Assembly: GCA_037954325.1 (NCBI GenBank)
Contig: JBBMNZ010000005.1
Coordinates: 21,280,067-21,344,066 of the forward strand
Reading direction: 5' to 3'
Length of the DNA stretch: 64,000 nucleotides
Origin: Fistularia commersonii
Lineage: Eukaryota > Chordata > Actinopteri > Syngnathiformes > Fistulariidae
In this document: positions 28,501 through 42,013 of the stretch, piece after piece
Numbering within the stretch: position 1 is the first letter of the stretch
Layout: each line of letters begins with the position of its first letter
Position numbers and translations under genes: made by a program
Notes under the pieces: model-generated
What the model saw: only the letters and a program-made list of their open reading frames with translations
Told to the model about the DNA's origin: nothing
Database searches by the model: none

Positions 28501-31500
28501 CGCACGCTAACACGCCGCCACCTGCGACGGTTTCCTCTGCCGCAACCATATCCCCTCTTATTTTCTTTCGCCTACAGACGACTGCGGAGGGAGGCCGGGC
28601 GGAGGAGGCGGAGGAGGAAGAGGAGGAGGAGGCGTTTTATCCCGATGACGAATACAACTCTGACTTCGAGGTGGGCAGCCGCGGCCGTGACGTTTAAAGT
28701 GCTCCGCTCGTGTCCGACCCGGTGTCAACCGCCCCCGCCACCGATTTCAATTTTAATTCTTCGCGAAACGGCGCCGTCCCCTGAGACGAGGACGCCTGGG
28801 AGAATCCCACCGGGGAAGAGTGGATTAATGACACGCCCACCACCTGATTCAATCACGAATTGGCGTGACGACGGCCCGGCGCTCCCGGCGCTCCCGCCTG
28901 CCCGCGCCTCACGCTCGGCTGCGTTTACAAGTTATAATTACATTCAAGCGGCAGAACTTTCCCCGGGCGGCTCCTCGCCTTCCCCGAGTCGCCCCATGAT
29001 TCATTTTAGTCCTCCGATATATTCAGCGTGTTCTCGGCGGCGCCGCCGACGTGCCAAAGCGAGGTAGAAATGGGGGCGGAGCCAGCCGGCGATGGCACGT
29101 CCACGCCACCTGCTTTCTCCTCGAGGAGTTCACGACACGCTCTTGGGTCTGTTTGTGCGACAGCGGAGGGGAAGATCTGCATTCACGTGGAACATCTACC
29201 CGGCTCAGTGCAGGTCGTCAGGGGTGGGTTCATGATGCTGCGAGAAGGTCCTGCTCCAGCTCTTCCACCGTATCTGGGTCTGCCGTATCAGAGCGAAGCA
29301 GCTGGAGACCACCGACACCCGCATGTTGGCAGAAACCCTTAAAATGAACCTTCTGCTTCATCTGACCATCTTCTCTCACTCCAACCGTCTTCCTGTCCTC
29401 TACCACGTGCTGTCCATCTGATGGACTCCTTCCTGATCTTCTCCATCCTCCTCGCTCCCAAAGAGGAACCTCCACATCTTCACCTCCGCCTCCTATCGTC
29501 ACCTCGGTGTCTTTCCTTTCCTTCTGGCTGACCCTCTTCTCTCCAGCCGTTCCAAACTGCACCTCCACACTGTCCTCCGTCTCTTCTCCACGCTCTCCAT
29601 CGTTCTACCCGTTTGACCTTCGGTACTTGAACTCCTCCACCCTCCTCAGCTCCACCCCTGTGGCCTCACCGTTCCTCTTGGGTTCCTCACATTCATGTAC
29701 TCTGACTTGCTGCACCTCCTCTGTAGATGTTCCCCCACCTGTTGCCTTCTATCACTGTAGACCACAGTGTCATCTGCAAAGAACATGCAATTCTTTTAAC
29801 TCCAAGAATTCATGTATGGTCTTTCTACGTGTGTGAGGGACTCCGTACTTCTACCTCTTCTGATTCTTCGCAATCGCAGAAACGGACGAACGGACGAACG
29901 ATCAGTTTGAAACGTCAACCTCTCGAACAGCGACCGTGTTTCTCCCGCTGATCTTCTGGGCTTCTGAAGAGCGCCGCTGTTTCCAGTCATTCTGTGCTTC
30001 TTCTTTACAGGAGGAGGCGTCCCTGGCCACGCCCGCCGTCACGCCCGAGGACGCCCACAAGGTAAGACTCTCCTCCGGATCCTTGCATGCCTCGGAATGC
30101 TGAGAGCCCTTCCAGAACATCCAGGGTGAGAGTCCCGGACAAACGCGAAGAGATGCCGGAGGCGACGTCCTCCTGTAAAGTGCGGGACTCCCCCTCCTGA
30201 AAAGGGGACGAGAAGGTGCAAGAAGGTGCATTCGCGTAGACGGCCGAGGCCGCGGTCCAGGCGTTCGGCTAGAAGCATGAGATGTTTGCGGGCCGGCGGG
30301 CCGGCATGCTATGAGCACGAACGGTACGACGCTCGCCGCTCGACAGAGATCTTAATACTTTCCCTCTGGTTTTTGTTTTTTCGAACAGGGAAGCTCTTAA
30401 GTCCAGACAGACTGTGACAGTAAGGTTTTAAGCTTTGGTAGGAAACTCACCGCGTGGAAAGCCAGACTAGACTGTGAAGGTGTCGCTGGCGAGGAGTCCC
30501 GCCCAACCCGAGTCACGAGGCTTCTCATTGTCACGCCGACGAGCCCCCCGACCTCCAGTTCCCCTTTGCTCCGGCGGCGTTCTGTTAAACGAATGGGCCT
30601 TAGACTGTCTTAGTGTGAACGCCAATGTATCCTTGAATGTTCTACCACGTCCTTTATTTATTGCTGTCTGTCACCAACATCCTCCCTCTGCCTCCTCCTG
30701 CGTCCAGATGGACATTTGATTTTTTTTTATTTATTGACACCTGTGTTTTGATGCACCCCGTATTACTCCAAACATTGAAATAGTGTTTGTTTTTTTTCCT
30801 CGCCAGGTTGAAACCCTTTATTCGCCGGTGATTTTTTACATTTTTTCTGTTCCTCCAGTGTTGTGTTTACCTCCTTGTGCATGTACAGCTCAGTAAAGCA
30901 GACGTTCAACCGTCCACGCAGCTCCGAGTCTTTATTTCCCCCCTCAGAGTGTTGTTTTGTACGCGAGCTAGCAAGCTAGCTAGCTAGCACATGAACCTGC
31001 TCTTAAAGATGTGGGGGCCCCCGACAGGAGCCCCGGCCCCGGCCTCGGCCCCGGGGGAGGCCGAAGAGGGGCGCGACCTGGCGCCCCAAAGCCGTAAGTC
31101 ACGTACACTTTGTTTCAATCTCCGTTGTCACTTGAGATGGGAGCGGCAACGCTGTCTCCTGTTCCAGGTCCCCATGCCCGGCGCTCGCGGTGGACCTTCT
31201 CCGCTCCAGGAGGACAAAGTAAAGTTCCTTTCTGTCTTTTCGGCACGGTTAGAAGATGTGGACGGGAGGCTGAGAATTGTTTGGGTTTCAGCGCGCGTCC
31301 TCCGGCGGCTGGAATGTGAGTCCCGACCGGCGGCGGCGGCGGCGGCGACGCGACAAGCAGCTTCTGTGGTTTGTGAGAAGAAAGGCGGTGTGTGTCCAGA
31401 GGAGGCGCCCGGACGGGGGGCCGGACCTCGGCCAGCGGCGGCGCCGAGGCCAACCGGACCGACCCGAGGAGGACCGGGAGGCCAGCGGAGACCAGGAATG

Positions 31501-34500
31501 GGAGACGGAGGACGACCTGGAGCCGGAGGGCGAGGACGACGGTGACCCGGAGGAGGAAGGTCTGGAGAAGATCGGGACGGAGGAGGACGGAGAGAGGGAC
31601 TTTGAGAAGGAGAGGGAGGAGTGGGAGAGGAGGAGGGCGGATCTGGAGCGAAGCCCAGAAGGTCCTGGACACCACTACCCGTACCCTCCGCACTACTTCC
31701 ACCTCAAGGTGAGGACCTCGCAAACATCTCCGACATCTTCACATAACCAAGGAGTCTCCTAGCGACCGTAAGAAGAACCTGCGATGGGAACCCACCACCT
31801 TGCGTCTGAATCCTGGATCATGAGAAGGTCCTGAGGTCCGCTGGGGTTTGTTTTAACCGTACCTTCTCCGTCCTGAAGGGTCAGCCGGGGGAGGACGGCC
31901 GGCCGGGCAGCAAGGTGAGCGCTCTTCTTCTGACATGCTCTAGAACAGAACAGAACAGAAGCGTGGCAGCTTTGCAGGGTGACAGGTAGCTTCTGCTCCA
32001 GGGAGGATCAGTGAGGACCCGCAGGGACGAGGGGATTAGATCGCTTCAAGAAAGAAACCGGGTGTTGGCCGTGTGGAGCGACCAGGGAGGAGGTCCGGGG
32101 AAGGACCTTCTCAGATGCAGGGCCTGAGGCATATTCTCTGGTTTGGAGACGCTGGCAGGAGGCAGAGGTGATGATGTGGAGGTTCATCTTTGGGAGCGAG
32201 GAGGTCAGAGAGGATCAGGAAGGAGGCCATCAGAGGGACGGCACACGGTAGAAGTTCTGGAGGTTAAGTCAGACGGAGATGGTTCGGACATAGAATGGAG
32301 AGCATCTTGGGAGAAGGAGGTTGGAGAGGTTGGAGAAGGTCTGGAGGAAGACCAGAGAGGAGGTTTACAGATGGAGGGAGAGAGGCAGATGATTGCTGGT
32401 GCCGTTCCCTCCACCAGAGAGGAACCGGATGAATCTTCTCCACCTCGCCTCCCAGAAGGACACTTCCTGTCACCTGTGATACCACTTCCTGTTTCCCGTT
32501 CACTTTGCAGCCCTCGTGTGGCCAGGCGAGCGGTGGTCCTCAGCTTCACGGCCGTCGGTGAGGAGCATCGTTAGCGTCGTCCAGAATGACGGTCGCCGTG
32601 AGAAACGTGCCGTCAGTTCATGAAAATATTATCTCGCCGCCGCTCTGAGGGACACCAGAGCGCAGAACATGTCTGGCCTGCCAGAGAAGACGGGACGTCC
32701 ACCACTTTGAAGTCCCTCCTGCTATTTCTGTTGGACTGACAAGGCAGCAGATGAAAGAGGACATCAATAATTCTCCTTGTTCGTCATCCAGAGACGCCTG
32801 GTGATTCCATCCAACGGCCCTTTATGGCGCCTGCTCTGGAGGAGCCCAGGAGGAGGCAGGAGGCAAAGCTGGAGGGAGATGAGCAGAGAACATCTAGAGG
32901 TGGAGGTCTGACCCGGAGGAATGAAGGTTGGCGGAAGCGAGGGCAGAATATGTGCGTGTGGACGAGAGGAACCCATGAGGAACCGCGAGGCTTCAAGAGC
33001 AATGGAGAGGGTGGAGAGGAGATGGAGGAACCTGTGAGGGCAGGTTGGAGAAAAGGTACCAGCCAGAAGGAAACAAAGGATGGAGAAGGTGGAGGTGAGA
33101 GAAGCCATCATCTCTGCTTCGGAGACACTGAGGAGAAAACTGGAGGCAGAGATGAAGATGTGGAGGTTCCTCTTTGGGAGTGAGGAGGACGGAGAGGAGC
33201 AGAGGAACGGCACTGGGTAGATGTTCTGGAGATAAAGTCACACCGCGATGGTTTGGACGTGGACAGAGGAGGGATGGAGAAGATCTGGGTAGAAGGACGC
33301 TGAGGTCGGAGGAGGTCTGGAGGAAGACCAGAGAGGAGGTGGATGGAGGGATGGATGGATGAGAGGAGGACAGGAAGTTTGTTGGAGTGAGAGAAATGAA
33401 TTAGACGGAGGCAGATGATTGGCTGAGGGTTAGACGGAGGCAGATGATTGGCTGAGGGTTAGACGGAGGGAGATGATTGGCTGTGGCCCCTGAAGGGAGC
33501 AGGCCAAAGGCATGTGGCTTATAGAGGAGAAGTTGGTGTTCTCTGTGAATGATCTGTATCTTTATCCGTGTTTCAGGGTGGAATCGGTGAAAAGGGACAA
33601 AAGGTAAACACGAGGCTAATTGGTGATTGGCTGAAATGACTCCTCAGCCGTCACTTCGGGCGAATGAAGTTATTTTGGACCTTCTGCATCCTCAGGGGGA
33701 GCCGGGCATCGGCCACAGAGGCCCAGAAGGACAGGCTGGTCCTCCAGGTCAGAAGGTGAGCCGCCTCTCTTCCTTCCCTCTCTTACGACATCTCAGTCGG
33801 CGAGCAGGAGGAACGGCGTCCGAATCCCCGCGACCTCCCATTCCTCTCCTCGGGCTGATGCTGCTTCTCCTCCACGTTTGAATTTACGCTCCCCCCGTCC
33901 TCTGGAATCGCTCGTCACCCGATAACGGCGACTTATTGCAAAGCCGGCCGTATTTCATTAACGGCGGCCGGAGCGTGTGACCTTCGGCCGCGGTCGTCCT
34001 CGTCCCGTCCTCATGTTTCCTCCCGTCCAGGGCGAGCCGGGGGAGGCGGGGCCCGCCGGCGCTCAGGGCGTCCAGGGGATCCGCGGCCACGCCGGAATGC
34101 AGGGTTCTCCGGGAGCCAGGGGCGTCCAGGGGGATCCGGGACGGCCGGGTAGAGAGGTACATCTCCACGCGTCGCCCTCGGGGCCGTCACGTGTTCGACG
34201 GGAGCACATCTTCACCTCTACATGCCTTTTCTGGGATGACGCAGGGGGACCGGGGGCGGCGGGGGAAGAGTGGATCCTCTGGATCTCCTGGACCTCAAGG
34301 AGAGCCTGGACCAGATGTAAGGAAACACCTCTTTGAGTTTGCACTCCTGAAGTTCTTGACTCCGGATGTCAACAGAGGCGTTGTTGTGCTTCTCTTTGCA
34401 GGGTCTCCCGGGGAGGCCTGGAGTCAAAGGGGAGAAGGTACGAATAGGATCCTCTCAGTCATGGATAGGCTCCGCCCCCGACCCCGCCGCAACCCTGAGC

Positions 34501-34985
34501 GGCGGTCTCGATGATGCATGAATGAATGACTCCGGTCGGACTTTCTCCTTGTCGAGAGCGAACCACCAGACCGGAGGTGTCCACGGCCGCATCTAAGCAG
34601 GGTTTCCGCTCCTCCTTGCAGGGTGACAGTGTTCCAGGAGAGCCCGGGGCCCGGGGTCAGCCCGGCTCCCCCGGGACAACGGTGAGAACAATGAATCCGC
34701 CGTCTTAGAAAAACAGCGTTTAAGTGTGATGGCTGAGGAGGAGGTTGAGTCAGCGGCTGGTGGAGGTGAAGAAGCTCGCTCTGACAGCTCATCGCCATGA
34801 AATATCTGCCGGGACAAAAGCGGCGTCTCACCATCTGCTTTTTGTTTTTGTCCCCGCCATGTTCTCGGCGCCGATGACAGAACGCCGGTGTGCATTTCAA
34901 TCCCTCTCTCATCTCGACGCCCGTCCTTCCTGCTTGTACAAATCATCTCCGGCTAATTTGCCCCGCGTTGATTCTCGCCGGCTGT

Positions 34986-35022
<37 letters not shown>

Positions 35023-37330
35023 CATGACTCAAAAAATGCATTTTATTCCAGGGTGATAAAGGCACGCCGGGTGTCAAGGGAGCGCCCGGAGATCTCGTAA
35101 GCGCTTCAGCAAAAATGAGGTTTTGGCTTTCAGGGCGGCTCTGTTTCCTGAGGATCTCCTTCCTCTGGTTTCAGGGTCCCAAAGGCTGGAGGGGCTCCAA
35201 AGGGGAGAAGGTGAGCCGAACCCCTGAACCCCCAAGGGTTCTCCTGGCTGGCCTCCTCGCGGCGGAACCATGTCTTCCTGCGTTGGGTTTTCTCGTAGAC
35301 GTGTGGCCCGTCGGAAGCGTGTCTTGATAGCTCAGCCTTGCGTGGTGTTGAATGCGATCCGGTGTGAAGCTCCACAAGAAGAGGCAGCGCCGTTATTATT
35401 TGTGACGGATAAAAAGTAGCGTCAGATAGATCCAGACCAGATCTGATCTGATCGGGGCTTCATCTCCGCCGCCGCGCCGTCGCCCCCGCGTGATGAGGGA
35501 AGTGTGTTTCCCGAGCAGCCCAGGAGAAGATGGATGTGTTTGCGTCAGGAGTTGCGGTGATGCCGGTCTGATGGATGGCTCCGGCTGCTCCGCGATCGGC
35601 TCCTCCTGATTTGTGTGAAAGCGCCGGAGCTCGCGAGGGGAAAGCTGGCGACGCAGAGACGGCCGAGCGGCGGGTGACCTCTTGACCTCGTCTACTGGAC
35701 GCAAGGTGAGATGTTTGAGCGGAGAAGGACCGGAGCCAATCCAAGATGGCCGAGGCCCGTTCATCTCCAGGGAGAACCAGAGGAGCTCCATGGAGGAGAT
35801 ACAGGGAGACCAGATGATGCACAGGAGAGGGTTAGAAGGAGGCGGGGGATTGGCTGAGGGTTAGATGGAGGCATGTGATTGGCTGAGAGCTAGAAGGAGG
35901 CAGGTGATTGGCTGAGGGTTAGAAGGAGCCAGGGGATTGGCTGAGGGTTGGAAAGAGGCAGGTGATTGGCTTAGGGTTGGAAAGAGGAGAATGATTGGCT
36001 GAGGGTTAGAAGGAGGCGGGTTATTGGCTGAGGATTGGAAAGAGGCAGGTGATTGGCCGAGGGTTGGAAAGAGGAGAATGATTGGCTGAGGATTAGAAGG
36101 AGGCAGGTGATTGGCCGAGGGTTGGAAAGAGGAGAATGATTGGCTGAGGATTAGAAGGAGGCAGGTAATTGGCTGTAGGTTAGATGGAAGCAGGGGACTG
36201 GCTTAGGGTTAGATGGAGGCAGGTGATTGGCTGAGAGTTAGAAGGAGGCAGGTAATTGGCTGAAGGTTAGATGGAAGCAGGGGATTGGCTTAGGGTTAGA
36301 TGGAGGCAGGTGATTGGCTGAGGTGACCCCTGAACGGACTGGCTCACAGGAAGAGAAGAACTTCCAGAGTCTGGATGACCACCAGATTTCTCCTTTGTCT
36401 CCAGGACTTTGCTTTTTGTTTTCAGTTTTGTTCCATCGAGCACCAAATGGATAATGAGAAGAAGACCTTTGGAGTTCACGTGATACTATAAATACGACGT
36501 GCAGTTCAGTAGCTTATAATCATGAGGAGTCATGTAATGAGAAGATCTTTCCTTGCAGGGTAACCGTGGGTTACCAGGAGTCAGAGGAGAACGGGTAAGA
36601 TCATCTCAGCTTACTCTTCGAACGACTAACCTCTGACGCTCTTGTTGCCAGAAGCCATTTTAAACGATAAGATGATGTCATTAGACTCCGCCCCTTCCTG
36701 TGCTCATGCGCCGCGGACGTTCCCGTCGGTTCCAGGACCGACCGATGCATCTCCGAGCTTCTCGGTCTCCCAGACAAACCCCTTCAGAGTTCAGAGTTTT
36801 GCCATTGAGTCCAGGATCACCTGCAAGATGGTGCTCCTCACCTACAAACGCTCGTACCACTGCTGAAACTCTGCCATCCTTAGTATTATGGGATACAGAG
36901 CGCTGGGCTGAGCTGAGCTGAGCGTCTGGTCTTCAGACCTCAATGTCAGAAACCCCGACTCTCGTCCACGTCATCAGATCCCTTCTCTCGTCTCCGAAGC
37001 CTCTTCTTCTGTTCCTCACTGTGTGGACGGCAACTCGGGTTTAGAAACACAAATAAACTGTTAGCATCAATTCATTTCATTCGTTTTATTGTTATTGTTA
37101 TTATCGTTGTTGTTGTTAATATTGTTAATGTTGTTATTATTGGTAGTAATACTGATAGTAGTATAAATATTCAGTCGTCATAGAAGCAGTGGTGGTAGTA
37201 GTACCATTGTTACCAGTTATTATAATTTGTATTATTGTCATTGTTTATGTTAATGTTGTTCTTATAATTGTTCGTATTCTATCTATGGAGTGGTAGTGTG
37301 GTGGTGTTGTTGTTGCATGTATGTGTGTTC

Positions 37331-37380
<50 letters not shown>

Positions 37381-39861
37381 GCAGGGCAGTGTGCTTCAGA
37401 TCCAGGGGCCTCGTGGATTCAAGGGCTCCAAAGGAGATGCGGTAAACCTTCTGTCCTTCCATCCTTCTGTCCTTCCATCCTTCCATCCTTCCATCCTTCC
37501 ATCCTTCCATCCTTCCATCCTTCCGTCCTTCCGTCCTTCTGTCCTTCTGTCCTTCTGTCCTTCTATCCTTCCATCCTTCCATCCTTCTGTCCTTCCATCC
37601 TTCCATCCTTCTGTCCTTCCGTCTGTGATGGCAGCCGTGGGAAACACTGGACTGTCTTTCCGTGGCGTTCCAGGGCGAACGAGGACCGCCGGGCTTCGAT
37701 GGCGATAAAGGAGAGAAGGGCGAGGACGGCCCTCCTGGAGTCAAGGCAATCCATCCTCAAGCTGATCCCGCTTTCCAGCAGAAGATTACAAGAACAACCC
37801 CTTTTTTGGTCAGTGAATATATCTTGTCTTCCAAAGGGCCTGAAGGGCGACGCCGGCACGAAGGGGGCTTTAGGGCGCTTCGGGGCTCGAGGACCAGTGG
37901 GTCAGAAGGTCAGAGCGGGTTCACGTGGATTATCTCGAGGCTTCACGAAGCTCCTTTGGCTGAACTTCTCCTCCCGTCCTGCAGGGAGACCCGGGCGAGC
38001 CGGGAGCCAACGGGGTCATGGTAAAGGAGAACGCACAACCGCTAAACAAACGGGGAACCGGGTTCCAAGCCATCCACCGTCTTTGGGGTTCTTTCAGGGC
38101 CGTAACGGCGACCACGGATCCGACGGAGCCAAGGGGGACAAAGGGGACATCGGGCTCCGGGGTCAGAGGGGCAGTCAGGTCCGAGCAGACCCAACCCTCG
38201 CGTTCTCTCGCCTCCCTCGGAGGATCCTTTCTTTTGACGCTTCGCTTTTTCTGCAGGGGGATTTCGGGGAACCGGGCTTACCTGGAGATCGAGGGGAAAA
38301 GGGGGAGAAGGTTGGTTGTTTTCCCCCAAAGACGTTCCCCGCCGTTCCCTTCGCTTCCTGCCCCGGTAACCTTTGCTTCCTGCGCCCCCCCAGGGATTCC
38401 GAGGTTTTCCGGGGCACATCGGGATTCCGGGTCTGGACGGTGAAAAGGTCAGGCGTCTATCATTATCTGCTGGTAACCCCGGGGCGGAGCTAAGACGTGG
38501 GCGCTGTGTGTGCTAACAGGGAGATATGGGTCTGTCCGGAACCCCCGGCATCCCCGGCCTGAACGGACTCACCGGGCGCAAGGTAAACACCTCAGCGCAC
38601 CTCGCCCTTCGGTCAAACGTCCTCCTTATCTCCGCTCCTCGCTGTGGTTTCCATCAGGGGGACAAAGGAGAAGGGGGCGTCGACGGCGTCGACGGCGACG
38701 TCGGGCAAAAAGGGGAGAAGGTTGGTGGATTATTGCGATCTTCGTTTTCTTTCACGGTTACGACGGTTCACCTGGCCTACTGGATCTGCACGGTCCCCCC
38801 GCAGGGCGCGTCGGGGTTCCCGGGGTTCCCCGGGTTCAAGGGCTCGGCGGGGAGTCCTGGAAGGGACGGGGACGAGGGACCACAAGGAGCCGCCGGACCC
38901 CGGGGCCTCGCAGGACTGAAGGTACAGTCGACTTCCCGGAGCTCAGGTTTTACCTTCACTTCTTGGTCACAATGTCCTCGACGCCTGTTACGTGAAGAAA
39001 CGAGACGGAGGAGACGGACCTGCGTGCGCATGGTAGATGTTTTGGTCACACTGAGATGGTTTGGACGTGGACAGAGGAGGGATGGAGAAGATCTGGCCAG
39101 AAGGACGCTGAGCTTGGAGGAGGTCTAAAGGAAGACCTCAGAGGAGGTGGATGGATGGACGGGATGGACGGTCTGAGAGGACGGGGTGAGATGGAGGCAG
39201 ATGATTGGCTGAGGAGCCACCGGAGGGGAGCAGAAGAAGAAAACTCTCATGTCCTCTCCTCCGTCTTTTTTCTGAAAAGCGTTTCATTCTCCTCCCTGCG
39301 GTGAAAATCCTCCACAGGTCCTCGATGGTCATCCGTTTATCTGCTAAATCCTGCATTCACACTCGTCTGAAAGCTGGATCTGCGAGGGTCACTTCGTCCA
39401 GCACTGGCTGGCAACTCTGTGTTTGTCTACGGGGAGACGAAACATGCATTTCAAAGAGTCCAACTGAGAAGAGGAGGAAGAAGAAGAAGAGGAGGAAGAA
39501 GAAGAAGAAGAAGAAGAAGAAGAAGAGGAATAGTGAGAATGTGAGAAAGCACTGTGGACAAAAGGAGGCGCCGCACTTGATTACAGTCATCAGTGTGTCT
39601 GAAGAGCAGCGTTGAGGGCTCTGCACCGCAGCACGGGACACAGCATTAACACACACACACACACACACAGACACACACACACTTTCCATCTGTGTGTGAG
39701 TGTGTGTGAGAGAGAGAGACAGTTCTATTTCTGTCTGCGGCTCTCAAGTAATATGATACTCAATTAGCTCCTTTGAGCTACAATTACCCGAGTGTGTGTG
39801 TTGACAGCGAGTCACTGGGACCTTCTAATGAGGATATTCCAGGGACGGGTATCATACTGAG

Positions 39862-39911
<50 letters not shown>

Positions 39912-40055
39912 TTCATCTGTCATGTGATGAAACATGATGTCTGGGTGTGTTTGTGTTGAGCAGGGCGAGAGGGGAAGACGAGGCCGAGTGAAGGCGTGTC
40001 AGAGAGGACCTCCTGGGACTCCTGGACGGAGAGGAGAGAGTGTGAGAGCTTTACG

Positions 40056-40097
<42 letters not shown>

Positions 40098-41977
40098 TAA
40101 CACACACGAACACACACACATTCATCCCAGTCGTGAAGCTGGGATTTTCACTGATTCGATTTGAGGCGTTCAGATCCTCATGATGGCAGTTGGAAGTTCT
40201 CTCACGAGAAGTTCTCGCTCAGCAGATACAGGAAATGATGGATGCTGTGAGAATTCAAGCAGTCACAGTTTCCCGTCACTTTCACACTGATGGAACCAGA
40301 TAGTTTGTCCGGGTGTCGGCGGCAGGGAAAGCGGCGGGTGAGCGGAGACAAAGAATATATAATGAGCAGAATAAGGACAGCATCGGACGTGCAGATTGAC
40401 CTGCAAACGGCGGAGCGCGACTTCCAGCGTGTAAATCCAAAGAAGTGCAAACATCCAAGGAGGGCGCCGGGCGGCGAACGAAAATCCAAAATACCATGCG
40501 GTCCATGCTCAGTAAGATAAACCCCGATTGGCCGGACGAGCAGCCGTCCGGGACACAAAGCGAGGAGATTGTAAGCCAGTCAGCTCTAGATCTTTGCTCT
40601 GCGTCAGGATAGAAATGAGCATCTCGAGCTTCTGAATGCTTCTTTTCGCGCCATCGGGCGGCGCCGAGTCCTCGCTCTGAGAGCGGCGGGAATGAGTAAC
40701 ACGGTGCTTTGCCCGCAGGGTTCGACGGGGACTGAAGGAGCTAAAGGCGAGAAGGGAGAGCCCGGACTCTCGGTACGTGATTCCACGCACCTTCATGCAA
40801 ACGCTGTGGAGACGCAGATCTGAGTTTGTCTCTGGTGTGTCTGAAGGTTCATGAAGTGAAGGAGCTGGTCACCCAGGAGGTGGCACAGAAGTGTGGTAAG
40901 TGTGTGTCGTGTTTCTTCTTGACATTTATCCCCGGAAGAACGGATAGCGGTCGCTGCAAAAGGCCCACGAGTGGCGGGTGTGTGTTTGTGTTTGTGTGTG
41001 TGAATGCGTGCGTCTGTCAAAGAACTCCTGTGGCAGCGGCACGGCACCCGTGTGTGTGCAGCCATCTGTTGTGTTCTGGGAGAGGAACACACACACGCCA
41101 CGGCGCCAGAGCCATTCACAAACACGAGACGCCGCCCGATTTGGACACGACGGAAAGGGACGCTCCGTAATCACGTATCGCATCGTATCTCGTCCGAGCC
41201 GATGAGCCGCTCGCAGATATCGTTTTACGCGCCGAGGTCGTCGTGGTTACGAAAAACAAAGACGACGGCGCGTTCTCGTCCTCGCAGGCTCGGACTACAA
41301 GTTCGTGGTGAAGTCCGTGGATCCGGACGGGGCCGAGGAGGCGGAGCCGTCCTCGCCTCACGCCGTCCAGCCAGGAGGGACTGAGGGAGGCTGGGAGGAA
41401 GAGGAGGAAGAGGAGGAGGAAGACGGCGCCGGGGAAACGGCTCGTCCGCCACCGGAGGACGCGCTCCCAGCAAACAGCACTGGTATGAAGGTGTTCGTGG
41501 GAGGCCTGGGGGCCCGGGGCCCGGGGCCCGGGGCCCAGGGCCCGCTCCGTCATCACATGCAAATCTACGTCAGCACCTCCCGCTCATACACATGGCCCAC
41601 TTCATGAACACGCCTTTTTCACGGACGCCTGGCGTGATGGATTCCGGGGAAAACGAGGAAAAAGGCCCCGTGCAGTTAAACTGACGGTCAGACCCGAAGA
41701 GTGTTACGAGTTCGGTGAAAATGCGGCGGCCGTAATAACATGCAGATGAGGCCGCGGGCGGGACGGCGGATTCGTGTGATCATATTGAATAAGTAGAGCC
41801 GCACGCCTGGAACCCTCACATCTCCTCATCGTCCCCACGGACGCCGCCATGTCGTAAAAGCCTGCAACTGCCGAGGTCACGGCGCCAGAGAGCCGGCTGA
41901 GGCAAACGGCGGTCAACATGCAGCAAGAAATCACACACCGTTTCATGAAGCTCATTAGTCACATCCCCCATCCCGCC

Positions 41978-42013
<36 letters not shown>

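Noticed and set aside
31115..31723. 202-residue minus-strand open frame
   Set aside because: Antisense of the charged hinge exon; Leu/Pro/Arg-rich because of GC content, with no domain.
37321..38493. 390-residue plus-strand open frame
   Set aside because: It runs through a (GT)n tract, the CCTTCCAT repeat and several collagen exons in the wrong frame. It is an artefact of repeats and lacks splice consistency.
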